Of a stretch of 64,000 nucleotides of DNA, positions 1 through 11,975 are shown in pieces (positions within the stretch are counted from its first letter, which is position 1; every line of letters begins with the position of its first letter). This DNA comes from Megascapheus bottae (lineage: Eukaryota; Chordata; Mammalia; Rodentia; Geomyidae). The position numbers and the translations under genes are program-made. The notes beneath the pieces were generated by a model. The model did no database searches, was not told where the DNA came from, and saw only the letters and a list, made by a program, of their open reading frames with translations. The DNA is taken from assembly GCA_024803745.1 (NCBI GenBank), contig JANJXV010000040.1, positions 4,814,659-4,878,658 of the forward strand. The letters run 5' to 3'.

Positions 1-25
1 GAGGGATGAATAGATAGATAGATAA

Positions 26-67
<42 letters not shown>

Positions 68-246
68 GGATGATATATAAAGGGATGAATGGATAGATAG
101 ATAGATAGAGGGATAAATGGATGGATGGATAAATAGGGAGATGATAGATGGATAGGAAGATGAATAGATAGATGATGGATGGATGGATGGATGGATGGAT
201 AGGGAGATGGATGGATGGATAGAGGGATGAATAGATAGATAGATAA

Positions 247-298
<52 letters not shown>

Positions 299-345
299 AA
301 TTGATACATGGATGGATGGATAGACAGACAGACGTTCGGCAGTGT
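1..345. repeat. (GATA)n/(GATG)n tetranucleotide array
   Basis: Continuous GATA, GATG and GGAT units with few interruptions, running off the left edge of the window. Confidence 0.95.
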
Positions 346-624
346 TTGATGTCCATCTTACCTGTGGAGAGAGACACGCATTCATTCCCATTTGCTTAAA
401 AATCCACAGTCGTGAGAATGGAGGGAAGAACAAGGAAATGCAATTATTTTTAAGACTTTGGATTGAAGCGATGGAGAGCATGATGTGATTAGAACCAGCA
501 GAGTCTAACGTGCCGCATCTTTAGATACGGAACGCACACCCGGAATCCCCAGAGATTCGAGGACGTTGTCTGCATGAACTGTCTGGCCTAGTGGCAGATT
601 CATGAGGAATGACAAGTGAAGAAC

Positions 625-746
625 TGGGAACCCAGGGCTGGCAGCTCCTCAGGAGGCTGAGATCTGAGGATCGGGGTTCAAAGCCAGCCCGGGCAGGAAA
701 GCCCAGGAGACTCTGATCTCCAGTGAGCCACCAGAAAACCAGTGGT
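625..746 (+). mobile_element. SINE, 7SL/B1-like left half of B1-Geo
   Basis: Contains aggaggctgagatctgagg, the cagcccgggcagg block and the ccagaaaaccag end of the left monomer. The Geo half is missing. Confidence 0.85.
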
Positions 747-1540
747 CGAATGTATATACATATTTCTATGTCTATAATTGTTTTCCATCTGGATTTGAAG
801 ACATAGCAAATACATAATTTTTCTATGCCTATGTATTTTTCTATGTCTCTATACATGGCTATATAGCAATATGTAGTGTTCTATGCTTGTATTATTTTTC
901 TAAGCAGATATATGGATATCTACAGACAGCTAATACGTATTTTTTTCTGTGCCTATATCTTGTCTATGCCTATTTTTCTATGCATGTGTATGTATAGATG
1001 ACAAATACGTATTTTTTCTGTCTATGCCTTTTCTACATCAATATATGTATCTATAACAAATACGTATTTTTCCTATGGCTCTGCTATTTTTCTATGTAAA
1101 TATATGTATTTACACACATATATAGGGTATCTATGGGTGCATAATAAACTCGTGGTTTTCTGTGCAAATGTATGCGTATATATGACAATAGATACAAGAC
1201 AATCAAGAAAATAAGTGAGGGAGGGAGGAACTAAAATCGGAACCTCGGATGCATAAGCTTGGTTTTGTTTGAGCCATTGCTGAAGGCATCTCCATCATTA
1301 TGTCTCCCTCCATAGTTGGGTGAGGCAGGAGAAAGAAGCATGGAGAAGCATTGAGTAGTTTTTCATGTAGCAGGTGACATGGACGGTGGTGGAAGGAGGG
1401 AGGGAAGGAGGGAGGGGGAAATGTGCAGAACACCTGAAATGGCTTGGGTTCCCGGGACCTCTGTGGAATGGAAAGGTGGCTTGTTCAGTTGTGTCCACGG
1501 AAAGCTCTGGTAAATGCACGCTCGTGGGTGGGTGCCATGA
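747..1540. other. no gene seen; AT-rich intergenic sequence
   Basis: Irregular repeats of tatttttctatg motifs from about 770 to 1180, then unique sequence with GGGAGG runs around 1390. No exon or element recognised. Confidence 0.5.
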
Positions 1541-1645
1541 CCTCTTGCCATGGCTGCTGGCTTTAGCAAAAGCGAAGGAAGACTCGTCACTAATGTCATA
1601 GACGACCACAAAGCCATCGGCCCCGGGCAGCTCATCCGTCAGTGA
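1541..1645 (-). pseudogene. RERGL: eroded exon of RERGL (Ras-like, estrogen-regulated growth inhibitor-like)
   Basis: Minus-strand translation gives SLTDELPGADGFVVVYDISD and ESSFAFAKA, very like SLTSELHWADGFVIVYDISDR and SSFAFAKA of RERGL, a small GTPase related to RERG that lacks typical membrane-anchor features. After FAKA about nine codons are missing relative to human before a SHGKR remnant. The 5' side runs into a CT-rich repeat (Leu-rich translation) with no usable AG acceptor, and the 3' border has only GTCATG. Other RERGL exons were not found. Its place and strand next to PIK3C2G fit the human order. It may be a decayed gene or a diverged exon. Confidence 0.6.
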
Positions 1646-1656
1646 CAAGAGAAGAT

Positions 1657-1693
1657 GAAGAAGGAGGAGGAGGAGGAGGAGGGGGAGGAGGAG
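1657..1693. repeat. (GGA)n
   Basis: About 37 bp of GGA/GAA units directly 5' (minus sense) of the RERGL remnant. Its expansion may have destroyed the acceptor. Confidence 0.9.
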
Positions 1694-1742
1694 CATTTCT
1701 AATGAATACAGACTAACATTGCTATTTTAAACATATTCCTGA

Positions 1743-1905
1743 GCCACGCGGCTCTGTAACCCTAGCTAGTCAGGAAGCTGAGACGGGAGGACCCAGGTTC
1801 AAGGCCAGCAAGGACATCTGTGAGACTCTGATCTCTAATGAACCAGCAAAAAGCCAGAAGGGGAGCTGTGGCTCATAGGGGTAGAGCTGGTCAGGCCTGG
1901 GTGTT
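1743..1905 (+). mobile_element. degenerate B1-Geo SINE
   Basis: Diverged left monomer (gactctgatctctaatgaa) followed by ggagctgtggctca. It abuts a Geo fragment of the opposite strand. Confidence 0.7.
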
Positions 1906-2035
1906 GCACTCAGGGCCTGGGCGCTGACCCCCCTGAGCTATTAGGTTCAAGACTGGCGCTCTACCTCTTGAACCAGAGCTGCACGTTTTGCTGGTCCGTG
2001 GAGGAGACGAGCCTCTCGGGCGGGTCTGCCCTGGA
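1906..2035 (-). mobile_element. Geo-monomer SINE fragment
   Basis: Reverse Geo motifs: actcagggcctgggcgctg, ctggcgctctacc and ttgaaccagagctgcacg. Confidence 0.7.
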
Positions 2036-2454
2036 TCTTTTTAGACGATGGGTTCCACGCGTGGTTTCCCAGCACTGGGCTTTCTGCAGTTTCCAGTTTC
2101 CAGATTGCTGTGTTCTAGTCAAGTACCAGGCCAACAACAAATCACCTCTGTTTAAGAGGAACGGATGACGCTCTGCCCTCCTTCTCTGCGGCGTGATGCA
2201 TTTTTAGTCTCCACTACTTCATTCTGCACCTCCTATAAATGTCGTTTTTCCAGCTTTTCCTGCCTGGGGGTGAAAGGTGAGTGTCCCGTCTTGACCTCAG
2301 GTCTGTTTAATACATCAGTTCAGAGGGGATGAGTCGAGATGGGTTTCTGTTCTTGTTGTATCTGGGACTTCTCTACAGAATAACAGTCACCAAAACCACC
2401 ACGCATGCTGGCAAATGTGCCACTGCTCGTTGCATAAAGCAACAAGCCAAGCTG

Positions 2455-2656
2455 CAGTGACACAGGCCCGTCACCCCAGCCACTCAGGAGGACCCAGGTT
2501 CAAAGCCAGCCCGGGCAGGAAAGTCCAGGAGACTCTGATCTCCAGTGAACCACCAGAAAACCAGACGTGGAGCTGTGGTTCAAGGGGTAGAGCGCCAGCC
2601 TGGAGTGAAAGAAGCTCAGGGACAGAGCCCAGGCCCTGAGTTCAAGACCCAGGACC

Positions 2657-2659
<3 letters not shown>
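2455..2659 (+). mobile_element. B1-Geo SINE
   Basis: Both halves are present, ending ttcaagacccaggaccaa and merging into a (CA)n tail (2660-2706). Confidence 0.9.
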
Positions 2660-2692
<33 letters not shown>

Positions 2693-2707
2693 TGCACACA
2701 CGCACAC
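2660..2707. repeat. (CA)n at SINE tail
   Basis: Dinucleotide CA run grown from the SINE 3' end. Confidence 0.95.
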
Positions 2708-2814
2708 AAATCCTTCCAGGTTTCATATCATTTCATCCAGCCTTAAATTATATTTTCAGAGAGTTTCTTTCAAATTGTGTGGATTTGCTGCTAAGTCTGG
2801 ACTGTAACTATAAA

Positions 2815-3145
2815 TATATATATATACATATATTTAAAGTCTATATATATTTTATATTTATAAACATAAATATATATATTTAAAGTCTAAATATATTTTA
2901 TATTTATAAATATAAATGCATCTATTTAAAATCTAAATATATTTTATATTTATAAATATAAATGCATATATTTAAAGTCTAAATATATTTTATATTTATA
3001 AATATAAATATATAAGTATATTTTAATTTATAAATATAAAATGTATTTTATATGTATGCTTTAAATATATGTACATATATAAATATAGACATATATTTAT
3101 ATATATGGACGCTGATAGCATATATATATATATATGTAGCTTTCA
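2815..3145. repeat. AT-rich tandem repeat, 46-bp unit
   Basis: The start tatttaaa recurs at 2831, 2877, 2923 and 2969, exactly 46 bp apart. Degenerate TA-rich sequence follows to about 3145. Confidence 0.85.
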
Positions 3146-4985
3146 CTGATGAGATTAAGTGGTTGATGTTGCCTTGTTTCTGTGACTTCGGGGACCTGCA
3201 AAGACACCTGAGCATCTCCTGTGGAGAGGACGTCGTTAGAGAGACGTAAATGTTCCACTTTTCTGCATCCGCCCGCGAGTCTAAATTCTGGAGGTGAAGG
3301 TTTTCTCTGCTATTGTATGTGCATATTGTATTATTTATGCTTCGTTTCTATTTCTTCTTCTTCTTCTTTTTTTTGTAGGCGTTCAGGAACAATACCTCCT
3401 GCCTGATTCCTAACTTGTTTATCCACTTGACCTTCTTGCAAAGGGATTTTTGTTGTTGGTTGGTTGGTTGGTTTTTTTTTTTTTCCCATCTTCTTCTTCT
3501 TTTATTTGCCCCCAGAAATGAAAACACTAGAAATACCTGTGTTTATTGACTTCTCCTTTCTCTAAGCAGTTTTCAAGTACTTGCCCTAAAATATTCACCA
3601 TGTCAGAGGCACGAGAATGCTTTGTTAGCTCGCCGTAGGAAACAAGCCAGAGCAATACTTTCAAGCTGTTTTCCGAGGTAGCATTATCCGTGCCACCTCG
3701 TGGTGAAACCTTGATTTATTTCTCCCTTCTTTGTTTGTTTGGGTTTTTTTTTTTTAATAGAAACACACACTCAGGACCATTAACTCTTCTGAATTTCATG
3801 TAAGAAATATAGAATGAACAACAGTGATAATAATAATAATAAATCACGCTTTCTCTCAGCTCTCATAGTTCTTATATTTGAGTCACCTTTGATCAGGTAG
3901 CCTATGTTTGGATCAGAGACACAATTCCAGCACATTGCTGAGCAAATACACAAAATGGTAGCAACATTCCTTACCTTTTCTGCTGTGATATTTCCCCATA
4001 GGCCCTGCTTAAAAAAATACGAAAATAATAATAATAATAATAACAACAATAACAAGTTTGAAGTAGAGCTGGTGCAACGACCCTACGCTTACATGGTGGT
4101 GTCCTGCCAGCTGTCTTCAGAATTTCCCTGAAATTTATAAATATAAATATATATAATATTTATTATATATAATTATATATATATAGCCTGCCTAATAATA
4201 GAATATGAAGGAAACAATTTTCGCACATCAGCGCCTCACACTTTGAAATCCACTGACTCGGTATCTATTTCATCCTCAAAGGGAGGGGGTGCATCTTTTA
4301 TTTCATTTTATTTTTTTACCGCACTCAATTCCAAATAGCTGTTTGGAGATCCTTAGCTAGAATCTAAAGTAATAAAGTTTCTCCAACTTGGTGGATCCTA
4401 TCCACATGCTTCTCTAACTCGCATCAGAGTTTCATTTCACTGTTGCAATAGATAAGTTGAATAAAACCAACCAAACATAAAACCCCTAAAGAGTGGGGGT
4501 GACTGACGGAGATTAGGAGCCTTTTCTCCGATGAGTCTCTCGGTAAGGAATCTTCCTGTCAGGGCTGAGAAAGGAACGGTCAGTTCGTTGTCTTTGGGCA
4601 TTCAGATAATGTCATGACACGCGCACATAAAATGTGACTTTGTTAAAGGACTTGGAAAGGGACATCCAGTGATGACAAAGACTTCCCTCCATTGCCGTGT
4701 AAATAACAGCCAACAAGGTTTCTGTGCTATCCACCCAACAGTGGTTTCAAACATCAATAATAATAACTATTATGATGATTAATTTTATTATTATTAATTA
4801 TTATTATTACTATTAGGGGGAGTCTTGAAAGACCTCACAGTGACGTTCAGTTCTGCATACGCACAACAGAGCAGTTTAGCTCTTGCAACACAAGGAGATC
4901 CGGTCGTTCAAAGTTCCTGGTGAAGGATCCGTGCTATCTGGGTTTTTTCCTTCCCTCCTTCCCTCTCTCTTTCTTAATTTCTTTC
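3146..4985. other. no gene seen
   Basis: AT-rich intergenic DNA with short simple tracts: poly-T at 3470 and 3740, (ATA)n at 3820, (AAT)n at 4025, TA-rich at 4140 and (TTA)n at 4760-4815. Confidence 0.5.
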
Positions 4986-4991
4986 TTTTTT

Positions 4992-5122
4992 TGGCCAGTC
5001 CTGGTCTTGAACTCAAGGCCTGAGCACTGTCCTTGGGTTTTCTCAAGCCTGGCGCTCTACCACTTGAGCCACAGCGCCACTCCTGGCTTTTTTTCTGTGT
5101 CTGTGGCACTGAGGAATTGAAC
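4992..5122 (-). mobile_element. IDL-Geo SINE, partial
   Basis: Reverse Geo (ccagtcctggtcttgaactc) plus ctctaccacttgagccacag and the start of the IDL half (gaggaattgaacc). Confidence 0.85.
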
Positions 5123-5489
5123 CACCACCCCCACCACCACCACCACCACGCGTGCCCGGGAAGCAGACAGGGCAGGACGCCCACCCAGCGCTCTCTGAGT
5201 CCTTCTGCAGCAGGCCTCTTGGGGTTTCCTCCAGGAACCAGGTGGATCTGGAGCAATGCACTCCTGGCCGATGGAAACGGAAAAAACAATCCTAACCCCC
5301 TAAAAATAAAAATAAAGACACACGCAGGACCCTCGGGTCCTCCGGGAGCCGACACCACCCCACCTGCCGCCTGCGGGACTTCCGTGGACCACAGCCGTGG
5401 ACGGGTGGACTCACCAGACCCGGGAATCACCACCCGCCGCTCACAGGACGTCCCGAGACGGCCAGCTTCACTCTGTCCATCGTCTTCTC

Positions 5490-6355
5490 TTCCACCCCGG
5501 CCTCGTCCTGTCCACCCTGACCTTGTCCTGTCCACCCTGACCTCGTCCTGTCCACCCTGACCTCGTCCTGTCCACCCTGACCTTGTCCTGTCCACCATCC
5601 TGTCCACTCTGACCTTGTCCTGTCCACCCTGACCTTGTCCTGTCCACACCGACCTCATCATGTCCACTGTCCTGTCCACCCTGACCTTGTCCTGTCCACC
5701 CTGGCCTTGTCCTGTCTACCCTGACCTTGTCCTGTCTACCCTGACATTGTCTTGTCAACCCTGACCTTGTCCTCCCATCCTGACCTTGTCCTCCCATCCT
5801 GACCTTGTCCTCCCATCCTGACCTTGTCCTATCTACCCTGACCTTGTCCTGTCCACCCCGACCTTGTCCTGTCCACCCCGACCTTGTCCTGTCCACCCTG
5901 ACCTCGTCCTGTCCACCCCGACCTCCTCCTGTCCACCCTGACCTTGTCTTGTCCACCCCAACCTCATCCTGTCCACCCTGACCTTGTCCTGTTCACCCTG
6001 ACCTCGTCCTGTCCACCTGACCTTTTCCTGTCCACCCGACCTTGTCCTGTCCACCCCGACCTCCTCCTGTCCACCCTGACCTCCTCCTGTCCACCCCGAC
6101 CTCATCCTGTCCACCCTGACCTCCTCCTGTCCACCCCGACCTCATCCTGTCCACCCTGACCTCATCCTGTCCACCCCAACCTTGTCCTGTCCACCCTGAC
6201 CTCGTCCTGTCCACCTGACATTGTCCTGTCCACCCCGGCCTCCTTCTGTCCACCCCGACCTCCTCCTGTCCACCCCGACCTCCTCCTGTCAGCCCCGACC
6301 TCGTCCTGTCCACCCCGACCTCCTCCTGTCCACCTGACCTCATCCTGTCCGCCCG
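5490..6355. repeat. minisatellite, 20-bp unit
   Basis: Roughly forty copies of a unit close to tgtccaccctgaccttgtcc, with T/C and G/A variants. It is strongly strand-asymmetric (pyrimidine-rich on +). Because the unit is stop-free in several frames, it produces long open frames on both strands that are not genes. Confidence 0.95.
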
Positions 6356-6535
6356 GCCTGTCCGGGCCTTGCACCTTGGGTCCTCGAGCCCAGCCTGTTC
6401 CTGCCGCCCTCCTGCTGGGTGATCTGTCACATTGGTTTCCATCCAGGTCCCTCCCGCCTGACTTCCTGCAAGCCAATCCTCACTGGGGGAGGAGAAAAAA
6501 CAACTTGTCTTCATTGCCTCCCTGGAGGGCTGGTG

Positions 6536-6567
6536 AGACGGTGACCGGTGACCGGTGACCGGTGACC
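6536..6567. repeat. short 7-bp tandem repeat (ggtgacc)n
   Basis: About four copies of ggtgacc, just after the 20-bp minisatellite. Confidence 0.9.
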
Positions 6568-6569
6568 GC

Positions 6570-7265
6570 TGCTCTGGGCTGGAAAGAAGACAAAAACCAC
6601 CCTGGAGTCTGTTTCTCAATCTTCTATGTTTGACCAGTCCCCACCCCCCCCAAAACACGCTGCTTCTGCTGCCTTCCCCCGAAGATGCTGTCTTGATGCA
6701 TTTAGAAGCCTGTGGAGGAGACATAAGTAGTTCTAGGCCTGGAGTTGGACTGGGTCGCTTTTCATACCCGAGATTATTTATTGCCTTGAAAGATCGGGAG
6801 AATACATTTAATTTAGTCGTTAGAAAGAAGAGAAGAGAAAATAGCACTAAGTACGGAAGGCCTGGCTCTTCTCAATTCAACCATCTACTCTGGCGAGCGT
6901 AAATGAGGTTAGGTAACAGGGAAATAATAGAGAAAAATAACCAAGAATTCCCAAAGAGCAAGTCTAAGAGGAACGGTAACAACCGGCATAAATGAATCTA
7001 AGGGTTTGGGTTGTTTTTTTTTTTTCTGGCATTCCATTAAAAATGTTCTGGAAAACTTTGTGAAGAAAGCAGAGTTATTCTTTCACCTCAAAAAAAGTGG
7101 AAATACAATCACTTTCAAAAGGGAGCGAAGGAAAGAAGGAAGGGGGAGGGGAAATTCAATAAAGAGGAAGCAATAAAAAGGAATAACTTCTATCTATGCA
7201 GAATTTTTTTTACTGCTTGGTTTATAAACTAAAGTGTGCATTTATAATATATAAATAGAATATTT
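6570..7265. other. no gene seen
   Basis: Unique AT-leaning intergenic sequence, purine-rich around 7110-7190. Nothing recognised. Confidence 0.5.
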
Positions 7266-7271
7266 ATTTCA

Positions 7272-7488
7272 CCAGTCCCAGCGCTTGAACTCAGGGCCTG
7301 GGCGCTGTCCCTGAGCTGCTTTGCCTCCAGGCTGGCGCTCTACCCCTTGAACCATGGCTCCACGTCTGGTTTTCTGGTGGTTCACTGGAGATCAGAGTCT
7401 CCTGGACTTTTCCTGCCCAGGCTGGCTTTGAACCTGTGATCCTCAGACCTCAGCCTCCTGAGGAGCTGGGGTGACAGGCCTAGCTCTA
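7272..7488 (-). mobile_element. B1-Geo SINE, near full length
   Basis: Reverse order Geo then B1-like left half, ending gaggagctggggtgacagg. Confidence 0.92.
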
Positions 7489-7823
7489 AGCTAAAATGTT
7501 TGCTAAGAGAAAATTGACTAGAAAGACCGTCTTGTGGTGACCGCCACGATAAATGAAAATAAGAGTGTCATTCCGACTGATGTCCCCACCCAGGCGTCGT
7601 TTCTCTGAATGTGAAGAGCCAGTTCCCGGGGACAACGCACCAAAGAGCCGTGAGGTTTGCCAGGGAGAGTGCCAGCTAGGGCAGAGGTGACAAAAGCAAC
7701 TCTCACACCAGACACAGCTGGGCGTCACACTCAGGGGACAGACGTGGACACCCCCAATGTCACAACGCAGTTTCACGAGTCGGTAGGAACGTATTTCCTA
7801 AGAAGGTTTTAATGTGTGTTATC

Positions 7824-7853
7824 TTATTATTATTATTATTATTATTATTATTT
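7824..7853. repeat. (ATT)n
   Basis: Ten ATT units. Confidence 0.95.
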
Positions 7854-8159
7854 CATGTCCACTTGAGTGTTCCCTTTACAGTCTCTTGCTCCCACCAGAA
7901 TGAGCTGTCTGTTATCTACACACCTCATGCGTTACAGGGAAAATAAAATAAAATATATATATATAATTAATAAATAGATAAGAAATAGTAAAGACCCCTC
8001 GACAGGAAAATTCAAAAAGCAGAAATGAATGGCTCAAGTGAACAGATCCAGAAAGTCAGGTGTAGGCAAGAGACAAATCTAAGAGAGAGAGAGGGGGGGG
8101 GGAGGGAATGCCAAGGATATTTCCTGATTAAACGGAATTGTTTCTCTGAATCCCATCAG

Positions 8160-8192
<33 letters not shown>
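8160..8192. repeat. (GT)n
   Basis: About 16 GT units. Confidence 0.95.
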
Positions 8193-8193
<1 letters not shown>

Positions 8194-8399
8194 TGGCATT
8201 CAAATGGCATCACACAGGATTTCCAGCAGTTAACGGAGTTAACGACTTAAACGCCCCGTGGAAGTTTCACTGTGGAACTGGAGGGGAAATTTTTAGAAGG
8301 GCAGACATTTAAAAATAAATAAAAATACAAATATTGGATTGCAAAGCTCTCCGTGCCATCCATAACAATTGCTTTAGACAATATAGGCTAGAATGAAAA

Positions 8400-8468
8400 G
8401 CACAGTGAAAGAAGCTCAGGGACAGTGCCCAGGCCCCGAGTTCAAGACTCGGGACCGACAAAAAAAAG
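8400..8468 (+). mobile_element. Geo-monomer 3' fragment
   Basis: agctcagggacagtgcccag and the gttcaagactcgggacc end followed by poly-A. Confidence 0.85.
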
Positions 8469-8739
8469 AAATAAGTTGAAATGTTAATTAGTAAATTTCA
8501 ATATATATATGAATGTATATCCGAATGGCTTTTTGTATACTATATAGATATATAATATATACCCAATGTATGTATGTATTATGTAATATTATGTGATATT
8601 ACATGATATGTAAGATTAATAGTATAGCATGTCATGTTATATGTAATATTACATAGTATCTATACCATGTGTTATGTGTCATATATTCTATGTGTGTATA
8701 ATGCGTAATGCATGCGTATGTACTAATTATATGTGGTGT

Positions 8740-9362
8740 GCAATAGTGATAATAGAAATAATCTATTACTATATCATCTATTAATACATAAACTATTACT
8801 ATGTATTTATGATATAATCTATTACCATATAACCTAGTATTATATAATCTATTATTACTATATAATCTATTACTATATAACCTAGTATTATGTAATCTAT
8901 TATTACTATATAATCTAATGCTAGATAATCTATTACTATATAACCTAGTATTTTATAATCTATTACTATATAATCTAATACTATATAATCTATTACTATA
9001 TAACCTAGTATTATATAATCTATTACTATATAACCTAGTATTATATAATCTATTACTATATAACCTAGTATTATATAATCTATTACTATATAACCTAGTA
9101 TTATATAATCTATTACTATATAACCTAGTATTATATAATCTATTACTATATAACCTAGTATTATATAATCTATTACTATATAACCTAGTATTATATAATC
9201 TATTACTATATAACCTAGTATTATATAATCTATTACTGTATAATCTATTCTTATATAGCCTAGTATTATATAATCTATTACTGTATAACCTAGTGTTATA
9301 TAATCTATTACTGTATAATCTAATGCTATATAATCTATTACTATATAATCTGTTACTAGTAC
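8740..9362. repeat. AT-rich minisatellite, 30-bp unit
   Basis: Unit contains tattactatataacctagta. Lines of identical 60-bp sequence from 9001 to 9240 show perfect 30-bp periodicity; the flanks are more divergent. With a unit of 10 codons lacking stops, open frames appear on both strands (LLLYNLVLYN and VIDYIILGYI); these are not genes. Confidence 0.96.
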
Positions 9363-10490
9363 ATATCTAGATGTGAATAATATATTAATGAGAAGCACTT
9401 TTCCCAGATAATTGAATTATTTAGCTATCTAAAGGAATGGAAAACAAAAGCTCACTCCCGGTCATTCTGTTAATTCTCTTTTTCCTAAGGAATGCCAGAC
9501 TTCCCGGAGAGCCTGGGAAGCAGGATTTCCTCTGAACACGTACCTAGCTGCCCTCTGGTGCCCGTGCATTTTAGATTTATTCTCTGTACATGGTCAGGGT
9601 GGGCTTTCGTTATGTTCTCCCATAAAGACTTCAAAGAAAACACCGTATTTTATTACAGGCATCTTCGCAGAGATGTTCACTTGAAAAGTACACACAAGAC
9701 CAGGGAAATAATGTCCCATCTTCTAGAATGAATTTCTTTCTTTTCTTTTCCCCTCCCTCAGCACCTTTTGGGATTTCATCCCTAAATGGATATATTTTTT
9801 TATTTATTTTAATTTTTATTTTGGGGGGTCCCCTAAATCATTTCCCAGGATCCATTTAAAATCAAATATTATTTTATAGGCTCAGAGGCCCAGTGGCTCC
9901 ATGTTATTAACTCTCTGGAGAAATTTTTACCCTCTGCCTCCCTCACCCCCTACCTCCGCCCCCCTCAATTTCCCCTCTCCAAAGAATCCAGAGAATCGTG
10001 TTCTTCAGGGAGTAGAATACCACCAAGCAAGTCTCACTGTAGTATGAAATACAAAGGTGACCCAAGGATTTCAGAAAAGTCAACTACATTAGAATTTACT
10101 GAATAATTTCCTGACCCAAAGCAAGACCTGGACAGGCAGATTCCTCTCAGCTGTGGGCAGAGGGCATTGTGCAAGATACCAATGAAATCAATACTCATGA
10201 TCATATGGGTTCAAGACCCAGCCTAGTCATAAACAGCTTTGCTGAGTGGCATCCCCTTTGGACAACTACTTAAAGCTCATAAGAAAAAGAGGGTGGAAAA
10301 TGAATAAGTAAAATGGACAAACTAAGTGAATACATGAAATTAAAAAGGACTCAGTGGAAGGAAGGCATAAGTCACATCTCTTAGGGCTTCTTAGACTTTT
10401 CCAAATGAATCACTGACAATTAGGTCATGGCGACGTTGCCAGGGGAGTAGGAAAAGTTGTGTCTTTCCAATCACCTTCTTGTTGGCCTGT
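9363..10490. other. no gene seen
   Basis: Intergenic unique sequence, CT-rich near 9930-9980. No element or exon recognised. Confidence 0.5.
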
Positions 10491-10494
10491 TACG

Positions 10495-10600
10495 TGGTGC
10501 AGTGACTCAAGTGGTTGAGGACCCAGCCTTGAGCAGAAGAGCTCAGGGACAGCACCCAGGCCCTGAGTTTAAGACTCAGGACCAGCAAAAAATAAATAAA
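10495..10600 (+). mobile_element. Geo-monomer SINE fragment, diverged
   Basis: gtgactcaagtggttgagga, then ggcccagg-type end and an A/AAAT tail. TA-rich sequence follows to 10745. Confidence 0.75.
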
Positions 10601-11205
10601 TATATATTTATATATTCTACATATATTATATATACAAATATAATTTATATATTTATATATAATGTTTTGTTTTATATGATAAAGTAATTATATATAAATA
10701 TATTTATAAATAAATATTTCATATTTATATATTATATATATATCCAGAAGGAATTCTAAAGAGTGGATACCCACATACGTTTAGGGGACTCAAATACGAA
10801 GTCAGAACAGAAATGCGAGCTAACATTTCCCACAAATGGACAGAATCACTTTCCAGAAAGCAACGACATTTTGTTCGTATCTTTTGGGAAGCTGAGTATT
10901 TCAACAGCATTAAGTAACGTCATTCCATTATGACCTTCAGTGACCTGCGGGGTTATCCACAGAAATTCATTTTTCACATATGTATATATATGTATATCAA
11001 GATTTATGTCGTCAAAACAGTTATTGGTTCCAATCCAGAACTAAAATATCCCATAGAATGGGGGGGGAAATAACCAATAAAAAAATAAAAGCTGAAAATA
11101 AATTAGAAGACTCACTAAAATTAAAACGAATGGGAACACAGGGCAAAGATCCTGAAAAGAAAGAAAAAGAAAGAAAACAAAACCTCAGATGGTTTTGCTG
11201 CAAAC

Positions 11206-11365
11206 AGTCCTGGGTCTTGAACTCAGGGCCTGAACACTGGCCTTGGGCTTTCTCAAGGCTGGAGCTCGACCACTTGAGCCACGGCACCACTTCTGGTTTG
11301 TTTTCTATGTATGTGGTACCAAGGAATCGAACCCAGGGCTTCCGGCCTGCTAGGCCATGAGCCAC
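11206..11365 (-). mobile_element. IDL-Geo SINE
   Basis: Reverse Geo, then tatgtatgtggtaccaagga and the ID-like gaatcgaacccaggg with box-B sequence. Confidence 0.9.
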
Positions 11366-11751
11366 ATTTTTCACTGTTAAATTTTCTACTTGTCAGAGTT
11401 ACCAAGTCTTGAGCTAAGACTCCCCTGGCTTCCTAGTTTATTTTTCTGGAATATGACCAAGTTCAAGCACCCTGAGACGCCTGGATGGAGGGTCTGTGTT
11501 CTGTCATTTCTCTCTCCGTCTTGGTAGAACATGGAGGATTCTGTACCCTTTCCGTCTCGGCTCTTGCTGGAGCTGGCAGTTGATTAAAATTTGCTCCCTC
11601 ATGAGATGTTTATATGGATAGGGGTTTTTTTTTCCTAATTTAATAAAACTTAGGGCCATCAGTAAAAACAATAATAATAAATGGTACAGATCCTTAATGG
11701 AAAACTAGAGCAGTTTCTTTACCTAACCCAGAAAGTACACAAAAGGAGAAT

Positions 11752-11975
11752 TTTAGCTGGGTGTACTTATCACCCCAGCTCCTCGGGAGGCTGAGATCTG
11801 AGGGTCACAGGTTCAAAGCCAGCCTGGGCAGGAAAGTCCAGGAGACTCTGATCTCCAGTGAACCACCAGAAAACCAGACGCGGAGCTGTGGTTCAAGTGG
11901 TAAAACACCAGCCTGGAGTGAAAGAAGCTCAGGGACAGCAACCAGGCCCTGAGTTCAAGACCCACAACCGATTTA
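11752..11975 (+). mobile_element. B1-Geo SINE, full length
   Basis: Both halves contiguous, from agctgggtgtacttatcacc to gttcaagacccacaacc. Confidence 0.92.

Noticed and set aside
1968..2168. 66-residue frame and other short frames starting inside SINEs
   Set aside because: They overlap SINE sequence (repeating products such as [14 protein letters not shown] or [15 protein letters not shown] occur at every copy).
5427..6847. Long frames with DRTRSGWTGQGQGG-like repeats
   Set aside because: Translation of the 20-bp minisatellite in all frames.
8799..9398. CRISPR-like or coding interpretation of the 30-bp repeats
   Set aside because: Units are contiguous with no unique spacers, and the genome is mammalian. 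Open frames on both strands follow from the stop-free 30-bp unit.
9492..9731. 79-residue frame MPDFPESLGS...
   Set aside because: No recognisable family, no splice or promoter context, and length expected by chance.
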